64,000 nt of DNA from Eubacteriaceae bacterium (GTDB lineage Bacteria > Bacillota > Clostridia > Eubacteriales > Alkalibacteraceae), in contig DMAW01000007.1 of the NCBI GenBank assembly GCA_003446375.1, forward strand, positions 1 to 64,000. Direction: 5' to 3'. Shown here in pieces: positions 1 to 9,256 of this stretch. The notes beneath the pieces were generated by a model, which was given only the letters and a program-made list of their open reading frames with translations, searched no databases and had not been told where the DNA came from. Made by a program: the position numbers and the translations under genes. Position 1 is the first letter of the stretch. Every line of letters begins with the position of its first letter.

Positions 1-520
1 GCTTATCTATGCGCGCCACTTCTTTTTCAGCGTATATTGCAATATCGTATGCCGCCTTGCCCATGTCAGTATCCTTGAATCCTCTGTCTCCAAAGTATAT
101 TCCTCCGGTAAGCTCTCTTACCACGCAAATGTCCAGTCCATCTCCAATGATTTCAGGTTTTAAAGGGCACGCATCTTTCAAAGCTGCAAATAACATGGCT
201 GGTCTTAAGTTAGCAAAAAGCCCCAGTTCTTTTCTAAGTCCTAAAAGTGCCGCTTCAGGTCTTTTTTCTCCAGGCAGATCATCCCATTTAGGACCGCCTA
301 CTGCTCCTAATACAACCGCATCGCTTTCTTTGCAGATATCTAAAGTTTCTTTTGGCAGCGGAGTTCCATACTTATCGTAAGCGCAACCTCCTGCCAATAC
401 TTCGGTATAATCAAACTTATGTCCATATTTTTCTCCGATAGAATCAAGTATCTCCAAAGCCGCGTCAACTACTTCAGGACCTATTCCATCTCCTTTAATT
501 ACAGCTATTTTATAATCCAT
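1..520 (-). CDS. leuB: 3-isopropylmalate dehydrogenase, N-terminal part (runs off the window)
   Basis: This enzyme oxidatively decarboxylates 3-isopropylmalate to 2-oxoisocaproate with NAD in leucine synthesis; in CimA-containing bacteria it can also act on 3-methylmalate for isoleucine. The visible 173 residues begin MDYKIAVIKGDGIGPEV, the typical family opening, and include GAVGGPKWD and the RELTGGIYFG substrate-binding segment. The remaining half of the protein lies beyond base 1. The ATG at 520 follows GGAGGAAAAG. It is the last visible gene of the ilvC-ilvD-ilvB-leuA-cimA-leuB operon, 39 bases after cimA. Identification is firm; only the C-terminus cannot be inspected. Confidence 0.95.
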   Translation of the reverse strand, partial: MDYKIAVIKGDGIGPEVVDAALEILDSIGEKYGHKFDYTEVLAGGCAYDKYGTPLPKETLDICKESDAVVLGAVGGPKWDDLPGEKRPEAALLGLRKELGLFANLRPAMLFAALKDACPLKPEIIGDGLDICVVRELTGGIYFGDRGFKDTDMGKAAYDIAIYAEKEVARIDK

Positions 521-559
521 CTTTTCCTCCCATTTATATAATTGATTTTATCAAGCTCC

Positions 560-2134
560 TTAGTTTCGTTCCAGATCCTTTATAAGCTTGTACTCAATGG
601 AATCAACCAAAGCATCTACACTGGCTTCTATTATGTTTGTAGATACGCCAATGGTGCTCCAAAACTCCTGTCCGTCCGTAGAGTCGATCAAAACCCTGAC
701 TTTAGCGGCAGTGTTGGCTCCATCTAGAACCCTTACCTTGAAGTCGACCAAATGAAAATCCTTGAGATTTTCATAAAACACTTCAAGGGCTTTTCTTATG
801 GCCTTGTCGATGGCATTTACAGGACCATTACCTTCAGCTGCAGTCATTTCTTCTCTGTCTTTTACGATCACCTTTATCAATGCAGAAGCAGTACAGTCGT
901 CTTCTCCCTGCTTTTCTTCTTCAATTATCTTATAATGATCCAATGTGAAAAACGGTTTATATTTTCCAAGATGCTTTCTTATCACAAGGTCAAAGGAAGC
1001 TTCCGCCCCTTCAAATTGATATCCTTCATGCTCAAGCTTCTTAAGAAGATCTAAAATTTCCTTGGTCTCATGAGAATCCTTAGTAAGCGTTGGATCTACC
1101 TTTTTGATTCTGCTTATTATCGTATTCTTTCCGGAGACTTCGCTCATGATGAATTTTCTATCATTGCCAACGAGTTCCGGTTCGATATGTTCGAAGCTAC
1201 CCTTTGCTTTTATGATTCCGTCAATGTGCATTCCGCCTTTATGGGCAAACGCATTGTTTCCTACATACGGCATTGAATGGTCTAAAGTTAGATTTGATAT
1301 CTCCGCTATGTACCTAGCTGCCGTTGTAAGATTTTGAAGCTTGTCATTGGGTATGCAATCGAAGTCTCTTTTGAGCTGCAGATTCGGAATTATAGTCGAC
1401 AAGTTCGCATTTCCGCATCTTTCGCCGATTCCTAAAAAAGTCCCTTGTACCTGGCATGCCCCGGCTTCTACGGACATTATGGAATTGGCGACAGCCATCC
1501 CTCCGTCGTTATGACAGTGTATGCCTACATCAACTCCGAATTTTTCCTTTACCGTCTTGGTGGCTTCAAATATTTCATCCGGAAAGGCTCCGCCATTGGT
1601 ATCGCAAAGCACTAGCACTCGTGCTCCTGCATCTACTGCTGCCTGCAATGAGCTTAATGCGTATTCAGGATTATTTTTATATCCGTCAAAGAAATGTTCT
1701 GCATCGAAGATCACTTCTTTCCCTTTAGAGACTAGATAACTGATAGTATCTTCAATCATATTTAGGTTTTCTTCAAGGGTGGTCCCTAGAACATCTGTAA
1801 CATGATAATCCCACGATTTTCCAAATATGCTGATAGCCGGAGTATTTGCTGTAAGGAGATTGTTTACATTTTGATCTTCAGAAGCTTTTGAAAGCTTTCT
1901 TCTAGTGCTTCCAAAAGCAACAAGTTTAGAGTTTTCAAGCTTCATCGTATTTATCTTTTCGAAATACTCTCTATCCTTCTGATTTGAACCGGGGTTTCCC
2001 GCCTCAATATAATCAACTCCCAGGCTGTCAAGCTCCATAGTTATTTTGATCTTGTCATCTAATGAAAAGCTTATGCCGCTGCTTTGGGCGCCATCTCTCA
2101 ATGTGGAATCGAATATTTCTATTTTCCTTCTCAT
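560..2134 (-). CDS. cimA: (R)-citramalate synthase
   Basis: CimA condenses pyruvate with acetyl-CoA to (R)-citramalate, the first step of the threonine-independent route to 2-oxobutyrate and isoleucine. The 524-residue protein opens with DSTLRDGAQSSGISFS, the CimA form of the DRE-TIM catalytic loop, has the metal-binding HCHNDGGMAVANS, and ends in a LeuA-type allosteric dimerisation domain (about residues 385-520). AQSSG and HNDGG in place of LeuA's EQSPG and HNDLG separate it from the neighbouring leuA. Its ATG overlaps the leuA stop by four bases (ATGA), so translation is probably coupled. LeuCD (at 55.8-57.6 kb) and LeuB would carry the product forward. It could be confused with homocitrate synthase, but length and motifs favour CimA. 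Confidence 0.93.
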   Translation of the reverse strand: MRRKIEIFDSTLRDGAQSSGISFSLDDKIKITMELDSLGVDYIEAGNPGSNQKDREYFEKINTMKLENSKLVAFGSTRRKLSKASEDQNVNNLLTANTPAISIFGKSWDYHVTDVLGTTLEENLNMIEDTISYLVSKGKEVIFDAEHFFDGYKNNPEYALSSLQAAVDAGARVLVLCDTNGGAFPDEIFEATKTVKEKFGVDVGIHCHNDGGMAVANSIMSVEAGACQVQGTFLGIGERCGNANLSTIIPNLQLKRDFDCIPNDKLQNLTTAARYIAEISNLTLDHSMPYVGNNAFAHKGGMHIDGIIKAKGSFEHIEPELVGNDRKFIMSEVSGKNTIISRIKKVDPTLTKDSHETKEILDLLKKLEHEGYQFEGAEASFDLVIRKHLGKYKPFFTLDHYKIIEEEKQGEDDCTASALIKVIVKDREEMTAAEGNGPVNAIDKAIRKALEVFYENLKDFHLVDFKVRVLDGANTAAKVRVLIDSTDGQEFWSTIGVSTNIIEASVDALVDSIEYKLIKDLERN

Positions 2135-3654
2135 TTTTCATCACCCTTTTGATCATCCAAAACCTTGTTAACCGCTCCAAGATAAGCGTTTATGCTGGAC
2201 TCGACTATATCGGTGCTAAGTCCCCTTCCAGTGTACATCTTACCTTCATAGCTAACTTTGACAACAGCTTCACCCAAGGCGTCCGTTCCTTCAGTAACTG
2301 CTTGTAAAGAATAATCTTCAAGTTTTATATCCAAGTCTATAAACTTTGCTATTGCATTAAAAGATGCATCTACCGGTCCGTCTCCTGTGGCCACCTTTTC
2401 AAGTTTTCCGCTTTCACATTCCAAGGTAACCACTGCTGTAGAAGTGATCGTGTTTCCGCTGTTTATGACGTATCTGTCTAACTTGTACGTTTCTGTAAGC
2501 TCTATGGCCCTCTTCGCTACAATCGCTTCTATATCTCTATCATAAACCTGCTTTTTCTTGTCTGCCAAATCCTTGAATTGCTGAAACGCAATGTCCAAAT
2601 CTTCTTTTGTTAATTCATAGCCCAAACTTTCAAGCCTTTCTTTAAATGCATGCCTTCCGGAGTGTTTGCCTAAAACCATCTTGCTCTTTGAAAGCCCTAT
2701 GGTCTCTGGTTTCATTATTTCGTATGTATTTTCGTGGCTTAGCATTCCGTGCTGATGTATTCCGGATTCGTGTGCAAAGGCATTTGCTCCTACAATCGCC
2801 TTATTCGGCTGAACGTGCACGCCGGTAATCATAGTTAGAAGATTACTCGTCTTCATGATCTCTCTTGTATTTATTCCAAAATCAAAGTTGTACAAGTCTC
2901 TTCTTGTATCCAAGATCATTGCAAGCTCTTCAAGTGCAGCATTTCCGGCGCGTTCGCCTATTCCATTGATCGTACACTCAAATTGAGTAGCTCCCGCTCT
3001 TGCTGCAGCCAAAGTATTAGCAACGCCCAGTCCCAAGTCATTGTGGCAATGCACAGATATCACTGCTTTGTCTAAATAATCCGATCTAATCTTTATTTCA
3101 TTGATAAAATTATAAAACTCATCCGGAGTAGTATACCCCACGGTATCCGGTATGTTTATGACTTTTGCGCCGGCTTGTATCACTTTGTCAAAAATCCTTG
3201 CCAAAAAAGCCGGTTCGCTTCTGGTTGCATCTTCAGCTGAAAATTCCACCTCAGGCGCAAAGCTCGCTGCATAAGCGACCATTTCTTCCGCTCTTTTTAT
3301 GACATCTTCGGGATCCATCTTAAGCTTGTACTTCATGTGGATATCAGAAGTTGCGATAAATGTATGAATTCTCGGATTGGCTGCATTTTTAACAGCTTCC
3401 CAACCCTTGTCTATGTCATTTTTCACCGCCCTAGCCAATACGGCCACGCCTGAGTTTTTTATTCCTTCAGCTATGCTCTTTACTGATTCAAAATCTCCAG
3501 GTGAAGATGCGGCAAACCCCGCTTCTATAAAATCTACCTTGAGTTTTTCCAGCTGCTTTGCCATTTGCAGCTTTTCTTTATTATTCATGCTGCAGCCCGG
3601 AGACTGCTCTCCATCACGCAGCGTAGTATCAAAAAAGATTATTCTTTTCCCCAT
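2131..3654 (-). CDS. leuA: 2-isopropylmalate synthase
   Basis: LeuA condenses 2-oxoisovalerate with acetyl-CoA, the committed step of leucine synthesis. Visible motifs are DTTLRDGEQSPG near the N-terminus, the metal-binding HCHNDLGLGVANTLAA, the INGIGERAGNAALEE loop, and a C-terminal regulatory domain from about residue 390. At about 507 residues it is a normal bacterial-type LeuA. I start it at the ATG at 3654 (MGKRIIFFD), where homologues begin and which follows GGAAGGAG; a start 15 codons upstream at 3699 is open but has no comparable site. It lies between ilvB and cimA in the operon, and its last bases overlap the cimA start. Confidence 0.95.
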   Translation of the reverse strand: MGKRIIFFDTTLRDGEQSPGCSMNNKEKLQMAKQLEKLKVDFIEAGFAASSPGDFESVKSIAEGIKNSGVAVLARAVKNDIDKGWEAVKNAANPRIHTFIATSDIHMKYKLKMDPEDVIKRAEEMVAYAASFAPEVEFSAEDATRSEPAFLARIFDKVIQAGAKVINIPDTVGYTTPDEFYNFINEIKIRSDYLDKAVISVHCHNDLGLGVANTLAAARAGATQFECTINGIGERAGNAALEELAMILDTRRDLYNFDFGINTREIMKTSNLLTMITGVHVQPNKAIVGANAFAHESGIHQHGMLSHENTYEIMKPETIGLSKSKMVLGKHSGRHAFKERLESLGYELTKEDLDIAFQQFKDLADKKKQVYDRDIEAIVAKRAIELTETYKLDRYVINSGNTITSTAVVTLECESGKLEKVATGDGPVDASFNAIAKFIDLDIKLEDYSLQAVTEGTDALGEAVVKVSYEGKMYTGRGLSTDIVESSINAYLGAVNKVLDDQKGDEK

Positions 3655-3736
3655 TTTCCAAAGCTCCTTCCCCTGAAAATTCTCCAGTTGAAAAATCAAC
3701 CCTTTTTCCGAAGAAAAAGAGTCTGACTTTTGTACA

Positions 3737-5404
3737 TCAATATGTTTCTGTTATAAGCTCATCGATGGCTTCTCCCGGAGGAACCATCGGCATTACGCAA
3801 TCATCTTTATCAATTTTACACTCTATGAGAGTAGGTTCTGCGATTTTACCTATTTCTGCGACAGTTTTTTGCAATGTTGAAAGATCCTTGACTCTGCTGG
3901 CTTTTATTCCGTATGCCTCTGCAAGTTTTATATAATCAACATCTTCTCCGATATCGGTTTCCATATACCTTTTATTGCTGAACAATTTTTGCCACTGCCT
4001 GACCATTCCCAGTGTACTGTTGTTGATCAATATGATCAATATCGGAATCTTATACTTTGATATAGTGACAAGCTCTTGGGAACTCATCCTAAAACCACCG
4101 TCGCCTACAAAAAGTATGACGTTTTTATCAGGATTTCCTACTTTGCTGCCATAAGCCGCACCTAAACCAAAGCCCATAGTTCCAAGTCCACCCGATGTGA
4201 CGAATTCAGTCTTTCCGTTAAAATCCCAATACTGCGCCGTCCACATCTGATGCTGCCCTACATCGGTCACCACGATATCTTCGCCGTCATAGAAACTGTT
4301 TACGGTCTTGATAATATTCTTGGCTCCAAAGAAATCTGCAGGAGAGTTGTCTTCCAACTTCCACCCTTGTATTTTTTTGTGCCACTCCTCTCTGGGATCA
4401 TCATCAAGATTTTTGTATATGCTTTCTAGGGACATCTGAACGTCACATACATGTGAATAATAGGAGGGCATATTCTTATCGATTTCCGTCTCATCGATAT
4501 CTATGTGTATTATTTTAGCACCAGGGGCAAACCTGTCTTTTTTCCCTATTACTCTGTCGCTGAACCTGGCTCCTATGGCTATGATAAGATCACTGTTGGT
4601 TACTGCGAAATTTGCTTCCCTGAATCCGTGCATCCCCACAAGCCCTAAAGAAAGCCTGTGCTTCCTCGAAATGCTCCCTAGCCCCATCAGGGTATTGACT
4701 ACCGGAATAGAATTTTTTTCAGCCATGCGCACCATTGCCTTTTGAGCCTTTGAAATCTTTACTCCTCCACCGGCATAAATGACAGGTCTTTCGCTTTCAT
4801 TGATAAGTTGTGCTATCTTTGCCGATTTCTCATCTATCTCGGGAGCCGATTTACAGGTTGCATCCTCTTCTACAAAATAAGAAATGAATTTGCCTTTTCC
4901 CATAAATACATCCTTTGTGATATCAATCAAAACAGGTCCAGGTCTTCCCGCCTTGGCAATCTTAAACGCTTTAGCCATTGCTCTGGAAAGCTGATTGATA
5001 TCTTTAACCAACATATTATACTTTGTTATAGGCATTGTTATTCCTGTTATATCTATTTCTTGGAACGAATCCTTGCCAAGAAGCCCTGAGGCTACTTGCC
5101 CGGTTATTACTACCAAGGGAACTGAATCCATATACGCATTTGCTATGCCTGTTACCGTATTGCTGGCTCCAGGCCCTGAGGTTACTATGCAAACTCCTGT
5201 CTTGCCTGTAGTTCTTGCATAGGCATCTGCACCATGAACAGCATTTTGCTCATGGGCAGGTCTTATAATATTAAAAGTATCCTTCTCGTCATACAAGGCA
5301 TCAAACAACGGGATAACCGCACCACCTTGATACCCGAATATCGTATCTACGCTTTGTTCTTTCAAGCATTCAATTACAATTTGCGCTCCCGTCATTTTTG
5401 TCAC
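3737..5404 (-). CDS. ilvB: acetolactate synthase, large catalytic subunit
   Basis: This thiamine-diphosphate enzyme makes 2-acetolactate or 2-aceto-2-hydroxybutyrate, the first common step of valine, leucine and isoleucine synthesis. The 555 residues show the catalytic glutamate in RPAHEQNAVHGADAYAR, the GPGASN loop, and the ThDP/Mg motif beginning GDGGFRMSSQELVT. The long C-terminal segment with VRQWQ and MVPPG is typical of the biosynthetic, FAD-containing AHAS type rather than catabolic AlsS. The start is a GTG at 5404 behind AGGAGGTG. No regulatory small subunit (ilvN/ilvH) follows or occurs elsewhere in the window, so it must be encoded elsewhere or be absent. Confidence 0.94.
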   Translation of the reverse strand: MTKMTGAQIVIECLKEQSVDTIFGYQGGAVIPLFDALYDEKDTFNIIRPAHEQNAVHGADAYARTTGKTGVCIVTSGPGASNTVTGIANAYMDSVPLVVITGQVASGLLGKDSFQEIDITGITMPITKYNMLVKDINQLSRAMAKAFKIAKAGRPGPVLIDITKDVFMGKGKFISYFVEEDATCKSAPEIDEKSAKIAQLINESERPVIYAGGGVKISKAQKAMVRMAEKNSIPVVNTLMGLGSISRKHRLSLGLVGMHGFREANFAVTNSDLIIAIGARFSDRVIGKKDRFAPGAKIIHIDIDETEIDKNMPSYYSHVCDVQMSLESIYKNLDDDPREEWHKKIQGWKLEDNSPADFFGAKNIIKTVNSFYDGEDIVVTDVGQHQMWTAQYWDFNGKTEFVTSGGLGTMGFGLGAAYGSKVGNPDKNVILFVGDGGFRMSSQELVTISKYKIPILIILINNSTLGMVRQWQKLFSNKRYMETDIGEDVDYIKLAEAYGIKASRVKDLSTLQKTVAEIGKIAEPTLIECKIDKDDCVMPMVPPGEAIDELITETY

Positions 5405-5420
5405 AAGACCACCTCCTGTG

Positions 5421-7076
5421 TTATTTCACGATTGCGCCGGTGGAAGCCGAAGTCACCATATCGGAATATCTCTTCAAACATCCCTGAGCCTGCGGTGATT
5501 TCATCGCCTGCTTTTGTTTCCTTTCTTCCAGCGTCTTATCGTCAACTTCAAGTTCCAGCTTTCCGTTTATTATATCTATATTGATGATATCACCATCTTC
5601 AACCAATCCGATTATGCCGCCTTCACTAGCTTCAGGTGACACGTGCCCGATGGCCGCTCCTCTTGTTCCTCCAGAAAATCTTCCATCGGTCACAAGGGCA
5701 ACGTCCTTATCCAGCCCCATGCCTGCCAAGGTAGATGTAGGTGTAAGCATCTCTCTCATGCCCGGTCCGCCTTTGGGTCCTTCGTATCTAATAACTACGC
5801 AATCGCCTTTTTTTATCTTTCCTGCCAATATAGCTTCAACTGCAGCTTCTTCACAGTCAAACACAACTGCATTTGTAGACTTCTGCATCATTTCTTTAGC
5901 AACCGCAGACTGCTTTACAACAGCCCCGTCAGGCGCCAAGTTCCCTCTGAGAACCCTTATCCCTCCGGTTTCACTATAAGGTTTTTCTATATCAGCTATT
6001 ATGGCACTTCCCTTTTTCTCTCTTCCTTTGTAAAGCTCTCCAATGTTCATGGCGCTTACAGTAATTAAGTCTCTATTTAAAAGATTCTTTTTGTCAAGCT
6101 CATTCATAACTGCCATTATTCCACCAGCAGCATAAAGGTCTTGAATATGGTATGGTCCTGCTGGACTCAATCTGCAAAGATTTGGGGTCTGCAGGCTGAT
6201 TTTATTTATCTTGTCCAAATCGAACTCCACTCCCGCCTCATTTGCGATGGCAGTAAGATGCAGTACAGTATTGGTAGAGCATCCAAGGGCCATATCTACA
6301 GTAAGGGCGTTTTCGAAAGCTTTTGGAGTCATTATGTCTCTTGGCTTGATATCTTTTTCCACAAGCTCCATTATCTTTATTCCTGATGCTTTAGCAAGCC
6401 TCTTTCTGTCAGAATAGACTGCCGGTATTGTTCCGTTTCCCGGAAGAGCCATTCCCAATACTTCGCTTATGCAATTCATGGAGTTTGCAGTAAACATCCC
6501 TGAACACGAACCACACGTAGGGCATGCGCTATTTTCAAGCTCTAGGAGCTCTTCTTCATTCATGTTGCCTGTTGTTACGGCACCGACGCCTTCAAATACA
6601 GTTATAAGGTCTGCGGCATCTCCGTTGTATTTGCCTGCTAGCATAGGGCCACCGCTTACCACGATAGCCGGAACGTTGAGTCTCGCCGCTGCCATAAGCA
6701 TCGCCGGAACCGATTTGTCGCAGTTCGGAATCAAAACGATTCCGTCAAGTCCATGGGCCTTTACCATTATCTCAATGCTATCTGCTATAAGCTCGCGACT
6801 AGGAAGAGAATATCTCATGCCTTCATGGTTCATCGCAATTCCGTCACACACTGCTATCGTAGGAAATTCCATTGGAGTTCCCCCCGCCATAAGCACGCCT
6901 TTTTTCGCTGCCTCAGCAATGCTCCTTAGCTCTATATGTCCCGGCACTATCTCGTTAAACGAGTTTGCTATCCCTATTAATGGTTTATTTATCTCTACAT
7001 CGCTATATCCGCTTGCTTTCAGCAGCGACCTGTGGGGAGCTTTTGATACTCCGCTTTTCATGTTTTCACTGCGCAT
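5421..7076 (-). CDS. ilvD: dihydroxy-acid dehydratase
   Basis: IlvD dehydrates 2,3-dihydroxy-isovalerate and -methylvalerate to the matching 2-oxoacids, using an iron-sulfur cluster. The 551-residue protein has the cluster-region motifs NCDKS and [19 protein letters not shown], the GGPM segment, and the C-terminal [21 protein letters not shown] signature. Length and order of motifs are normal. The ATG at 7076 follows AAAAGGAAGTG. It sits between ilvC (15 bases upstream) and ilvB (16 bases downstream), so the operon supplies three consecutive steps of the common branched-chain pathway. Confidence 0.96.
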   Translation of the reverse strand: MRSENMKSGVSKAPHRSLLKASGYSDVEINKPLIGIANSFNEIVPGHIELRSIAEAAKKGVLMAGGTPMEFPTIAVCDGIAMNHEGMRYSLPSRELIADSIEIMVKAHGLDGIVLIPNCDKSVPAMLMAAARLNVPAIVVSGGPMLAGKYNGDAADLITVFEGVGAVTTGNMNEEELLELENSACPTCGSCSGMFTANSMNCISEVLGMALPGNGTIPAVYSDRKRLAKASGIKIMELVEKDIKPRDIMTPKAFENALTVDMALGCSTNTVLHLTAIANEAGVEFDLDKINKISLQTPNLCRLSPAGPYHIQDLYAAGGIMAVMNELDKKNLLNRDLITVSAMNIGELYKGREKKGSAIIADIEKPYSETGGIRVLRGNLAPDGAVVKQSAVAKEMMQKSTNAVVFDCEEAAVEAILAGKIKKGDCVVIRYEGPKGGPGMREMLTPTSTLAGMGLDKDVALVTDGRFSGGTRGAAIGHVSPEASEGGIIGLVEDGDIINIDIINGKLELEVDDKTLEERKQKQAMKSPQAQGCLKRYSDMVTSASTGAIVK

Positions 7077-7091
7077 CTATTTCACTTCCTT

Positions 7092-8093
7092 TTATTCTTC
7101 TTCAGATTTTAACCAAGGCATCATCTTTCTAAGCTTTTTACCTACAGTTTCTACTTGATGCTCGCTTTCAATTCTTCTCTTTGCCAAGAAATACGGTCTG
7201 TTCACGCTGTTTTCAACCAGCCATTCTTTTGCAAAAGTTCCTTCTTGGATTTCTTTAAGAACTTTTTTCATTTCTTTCCTAGTCTCGTCAGTGATAATTC
7301 TGCTTCCGATTTTGTAATCTCCATATTCTGCTGTATCGCTGATTGAGTATCTCATTTGACTGAATCCACCTTCAGCTATAAGATCTACTATTAGCTTCAT
7401 TTCATTTACACACTCAAAATATGCGCTTTCAGGCTGGTATCCTGCTTCAACCAAAGTTTCAAAACCTGCCTTCATAAGCTCTGTAACGCCACCGCAAAGT
7501 ACCGCTTGCTCTCCAAATAAATCTGTCTCCGTCTCTTCCTGGAAAGTAGTCTCCAAGATACCTGCTCTTGCTCCACCTACGCCTGCTGCATAAGAAAGCG
7601 CGATATCCAATGTGTCATTGCTTGGATCTTGGTGAACCGCTACCAAACAAGGTGTTCCTTTTCCTTCTTCGTACATTCTTCTAACGATATGTCCCGGTCC
7701 TTTTGGCGCTACCATGAACACATTGATGTCTTTTGCAGGTGCCACTTGATTGTATAGAATGTTGAATCCGTGAGCAAATGCAAGGTATTTTCCGCTGGTT
7801 AAGTTTGGTTCGATCGACTCTTTGAATATTGTCGGTTGCTTCTCGTCGTTTACCAAAAGCATAATTACGTCTGCAGCTTTTGTAGCATTTGCCGCAGTGT
7901 CAACTTTAAGACCCGCTTTTTCGGCCTTTGCCCAAGACTTGCTGCCTTCGTATAGTCCTACTATCACGTCTACGCCACTTTCCTTAAGGTTTAGCGCATG
8001 AGCATGTCCTTGACTTCCATAACCTATGATCGCTACCGTCTTTCCTTTTAAAGCATCCAAATTACAATCTTGTTCGTAATACATTTTACTCAT
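7092..8093 (-). CDS. ilvC: ketol-acid reductoisomerase (class I)
   Basis: IlvC isomerises and reduces acetohydroxy acids to dihydroxy acids. The 333 residues carry the Rossmann motif [15 protein letters not shown], a cofactor-specificity loop (GLYEGSKSW) whose serines fit NADPH, the VAPKGPGH loop, and the catalytic region [19 protein letters not shown] with metal-binding acids. The length matches the short class I enzyme. It is the first gene of the branched-chain operon, with AGGAGGA before its ATG, and it lies directly downstream of the T-box leader whose terminator ends at 8138, so its transcription should depend on uncharged tRNA. Confidence 0.97.
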   Translation of the reverse strand: MSKMYYEQDCNLDALKGKTVAIIGYGSQGHAHALNLKESGVDVIVGLYEGSKSWAKAEKAGLKVDTAANATKAADVIMLLVNDEKQPTIFKESIEPNLTSGKYLAFAHGFNILYNQVAPAKDINVFMVAPKGPGHIVRRMYEEGKGTPCLVAVHQDPSNDTLDIALSYAAGVGGARAGILETTFQEETETDLFGEQAVLCGGVTELMKAGFETLVEAGYQPESAYFECVNEMKLIVDLIAEGGFSQMRYSISDTAEYGDYKIGSRIITDETRKEMKKVLKEIQEGTFAKEWLVENSVNRPYFLAKRRIESEHQVETVGKKLRKMMPWLKSEEE

Positions 8094-8137
8094 TTCTTGT
8101 TCCTCCTGTTTATAAATTATTAATCCTTAGATTTTGT

Positions 8138-8184
8138 AAAAAAAAATCTCCCGCCTCTACAAGTATCTCTATACTTATAGGGAC
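8138..8184 (-). terminator. T-box-controlled terminator before ilvC
   Basis: A long imperfect stem centred on TATAAGTAT/ATACTTGTA, closed by CCC/GGG pairs, is followed by nine T residues on the minus strand (8146-8138). It overlaps the 3' side of the T-box element, as expected for the mutually exclusive structures of a transcriptional T-box. Confidence 0.9.
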
Positions 8185-8445
8185 GAAAGATATTATCTCG
8201 TGGTACCACCCTAATTCACAGCTTTTTTGCCGCCTCGTTGTCGGATCTGCCTCAAACCGCCAAATCCTTATCCCTTTATCGGAGGATACCGCTTTCACCT
8301 ACTAAAATCCATGTTTTTCAGCAAAAGTGCTCTAAAGTGAGTATTACATACCGCCTTGACACCGCCTTTCACCAACCGCCGGCTCTCTAAGTCAAAACAA
8401 TGGTACTTTTCTCTTCGTCATCGCATTATCTATTATTCCATATTA
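8138..8445 (-). promoter_or_regulatory. T-box leader of the ilv-leu operon, probable tRNA-Leu (CUC specifier)
   Basis: The leader contains a Stem I with the AGAGAGCCGGCGGTTGGTG element, a specifier loop, and the conserved antiterminator sequence AGGGTGGTACCACG (8197-8213). A terminator hairpin (8147-8184) followed by nine T residues competes with it. I read the specifier as CUC at 8339-8341: it is followed by A and by ten bases to GAGC, the same spacing as the AUC specifier of the ileS leader in this window. UAC, one frame earlier, is the alternative but would mean Tyr, which does not fit the genes. Uncharged tRNA-Leu is expected to stabilise the antiterminator and switch on ilvC-leuB. Confidence 0.93.
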
Positions 8446-8451
8446 GAAATA

Positions 8452-8480
8452 ATTATAAGCCTAGACTTTGGCTCTGTCAA
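8452..8480 (-). promoter_or_regulatory. consensus sigma-A promoter of the ilv-leu operon
   Basis: A perfect TTGACA (8480-8475) and TATAAT (8457-8452) are separated by 17 bases. The -35 box lies inside the last codons of the thioesterase gene and the start point would fall near 8445, just ahead of Stem I of the T-box. Confidence 0.88.
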
Positions 8481-9243
8481 CACATTTTTTGTTAAACTCG
8501 GCTTTTTCCCACTTACATTCAATCAAGGCTAGGATCTCTCCATTTTCTAAACACACTTGATGCGTCGAATGCAGATCTTTTCCTTTGGGCAAAGTTCCTT
8601 CCACTTTTATGCGCTCACCAAGCAATGCTTCTTTTTTATAAGCTATATTCACTCTTTTTACATTTCCCGTACTAAGCATTTCAAAAGGCATTGAATCTGT
8701 AACCCAGCCTAGGTACTTTCCATTGTTCACGTGTCTGTTGAAGTCGATGTCTCCATTGCATGCCCTAATATCTATGCCGTAGTCAGGATATTCTACAGAA
8801 TCAACCTTATCGTATTTGATCCTGATGTTGTCATCAAAGTCAAAGTCGTAGGCTTTAGGGTAATAATCATCTATTTTCTTTATTCTTCCTCTTATCGCAT
8901 CGACCATGGCCCATTGTGAATTTATGGTTACAACGGCGTTTCCCTCTGCATCGTAAAAATTGAAGGTCCTGTCTGCCAATAGCCTATGAAATCCTACGGG
9001 CTGCGTCTCTATCGTAATTACTTCATTAAATGCAGGATATCGTTTGACTGCAATGTCGAATCTAGATACGACCCAAGCAACGTTTTTGCTTTCAAGATGA
9101 GTCTGTCCAATCCCTAGTTCTTCTCCTTGTATCATCGCTATATCCTGCGCATAATTTACCATCTTCTCAAGCGTGAGCCTATTGTATCTGTCTACCTCGT
9201 AGCTGTGCACCAGATAATCTTTTCGTTTCTTTAGTCCTGCCAA
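8461..9243 (-). CDS. acyl-ACP thioesterase (FatA/FatB family)
   Basis: The enzyme should hydrolyse acyl-ACP to free fatty acid and ACP in the cytosol. It has two hotdog folds; the N-terminal half includes HSYEVDRYNRLTLEKM and the second half carries NRHVNNGKYLGWV, whose N-x-H pair is the family's catalytic signature. At 260 residues it is the usual bacterial length. I choose the TTG at 9243 because AAAGAGGTG precedes it and it begins after the stop of the upstream gene; a longer frame from 9291 would overlap that gene. The promoter of the next operon is embedded in its 3' end. The natural acyl chain length cannot be read from sequence. Confidence 0.85.
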   Translation of the reverse strand: MAGLKKRKDYLVHSYEVDRYNRLTLEKMVNYAQDIAMIQGEELGIGQTHLESKNVAWVVSRFDIAVKRYPAFNEVITIETQPVGFHRLLADRTFNFYDAEGNAVVTINSQWAMVDAIRGRIKKIDDYYPKAYDFDFDDNIRIKYDKVDSVEYPDYGIDIRACNGDIDFNRHVNNGKYLGWVTDSMPFEMLSTGNVKRVNIAYKKEALLGERIKVEGTLPKGKDLHSTHQVCLENGEILALIECKWEKAEFNKKCVDRAKV

Positions 9244-9256
9244 GTAAAACACCTCT

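Noticed and set aside
6469..7158. 229-residue frame on the plus strand
   Set aside because: It is the antisense shadow of ilvD and ilvC, with low-complexity Ser/Pro-rich content and no domain.
8110..8298. 62-residue open frame on the minus strand
   Set aside because: It lies entirely within the T-box leader; it has no family features and contains the antiterminator and terminator sequences.
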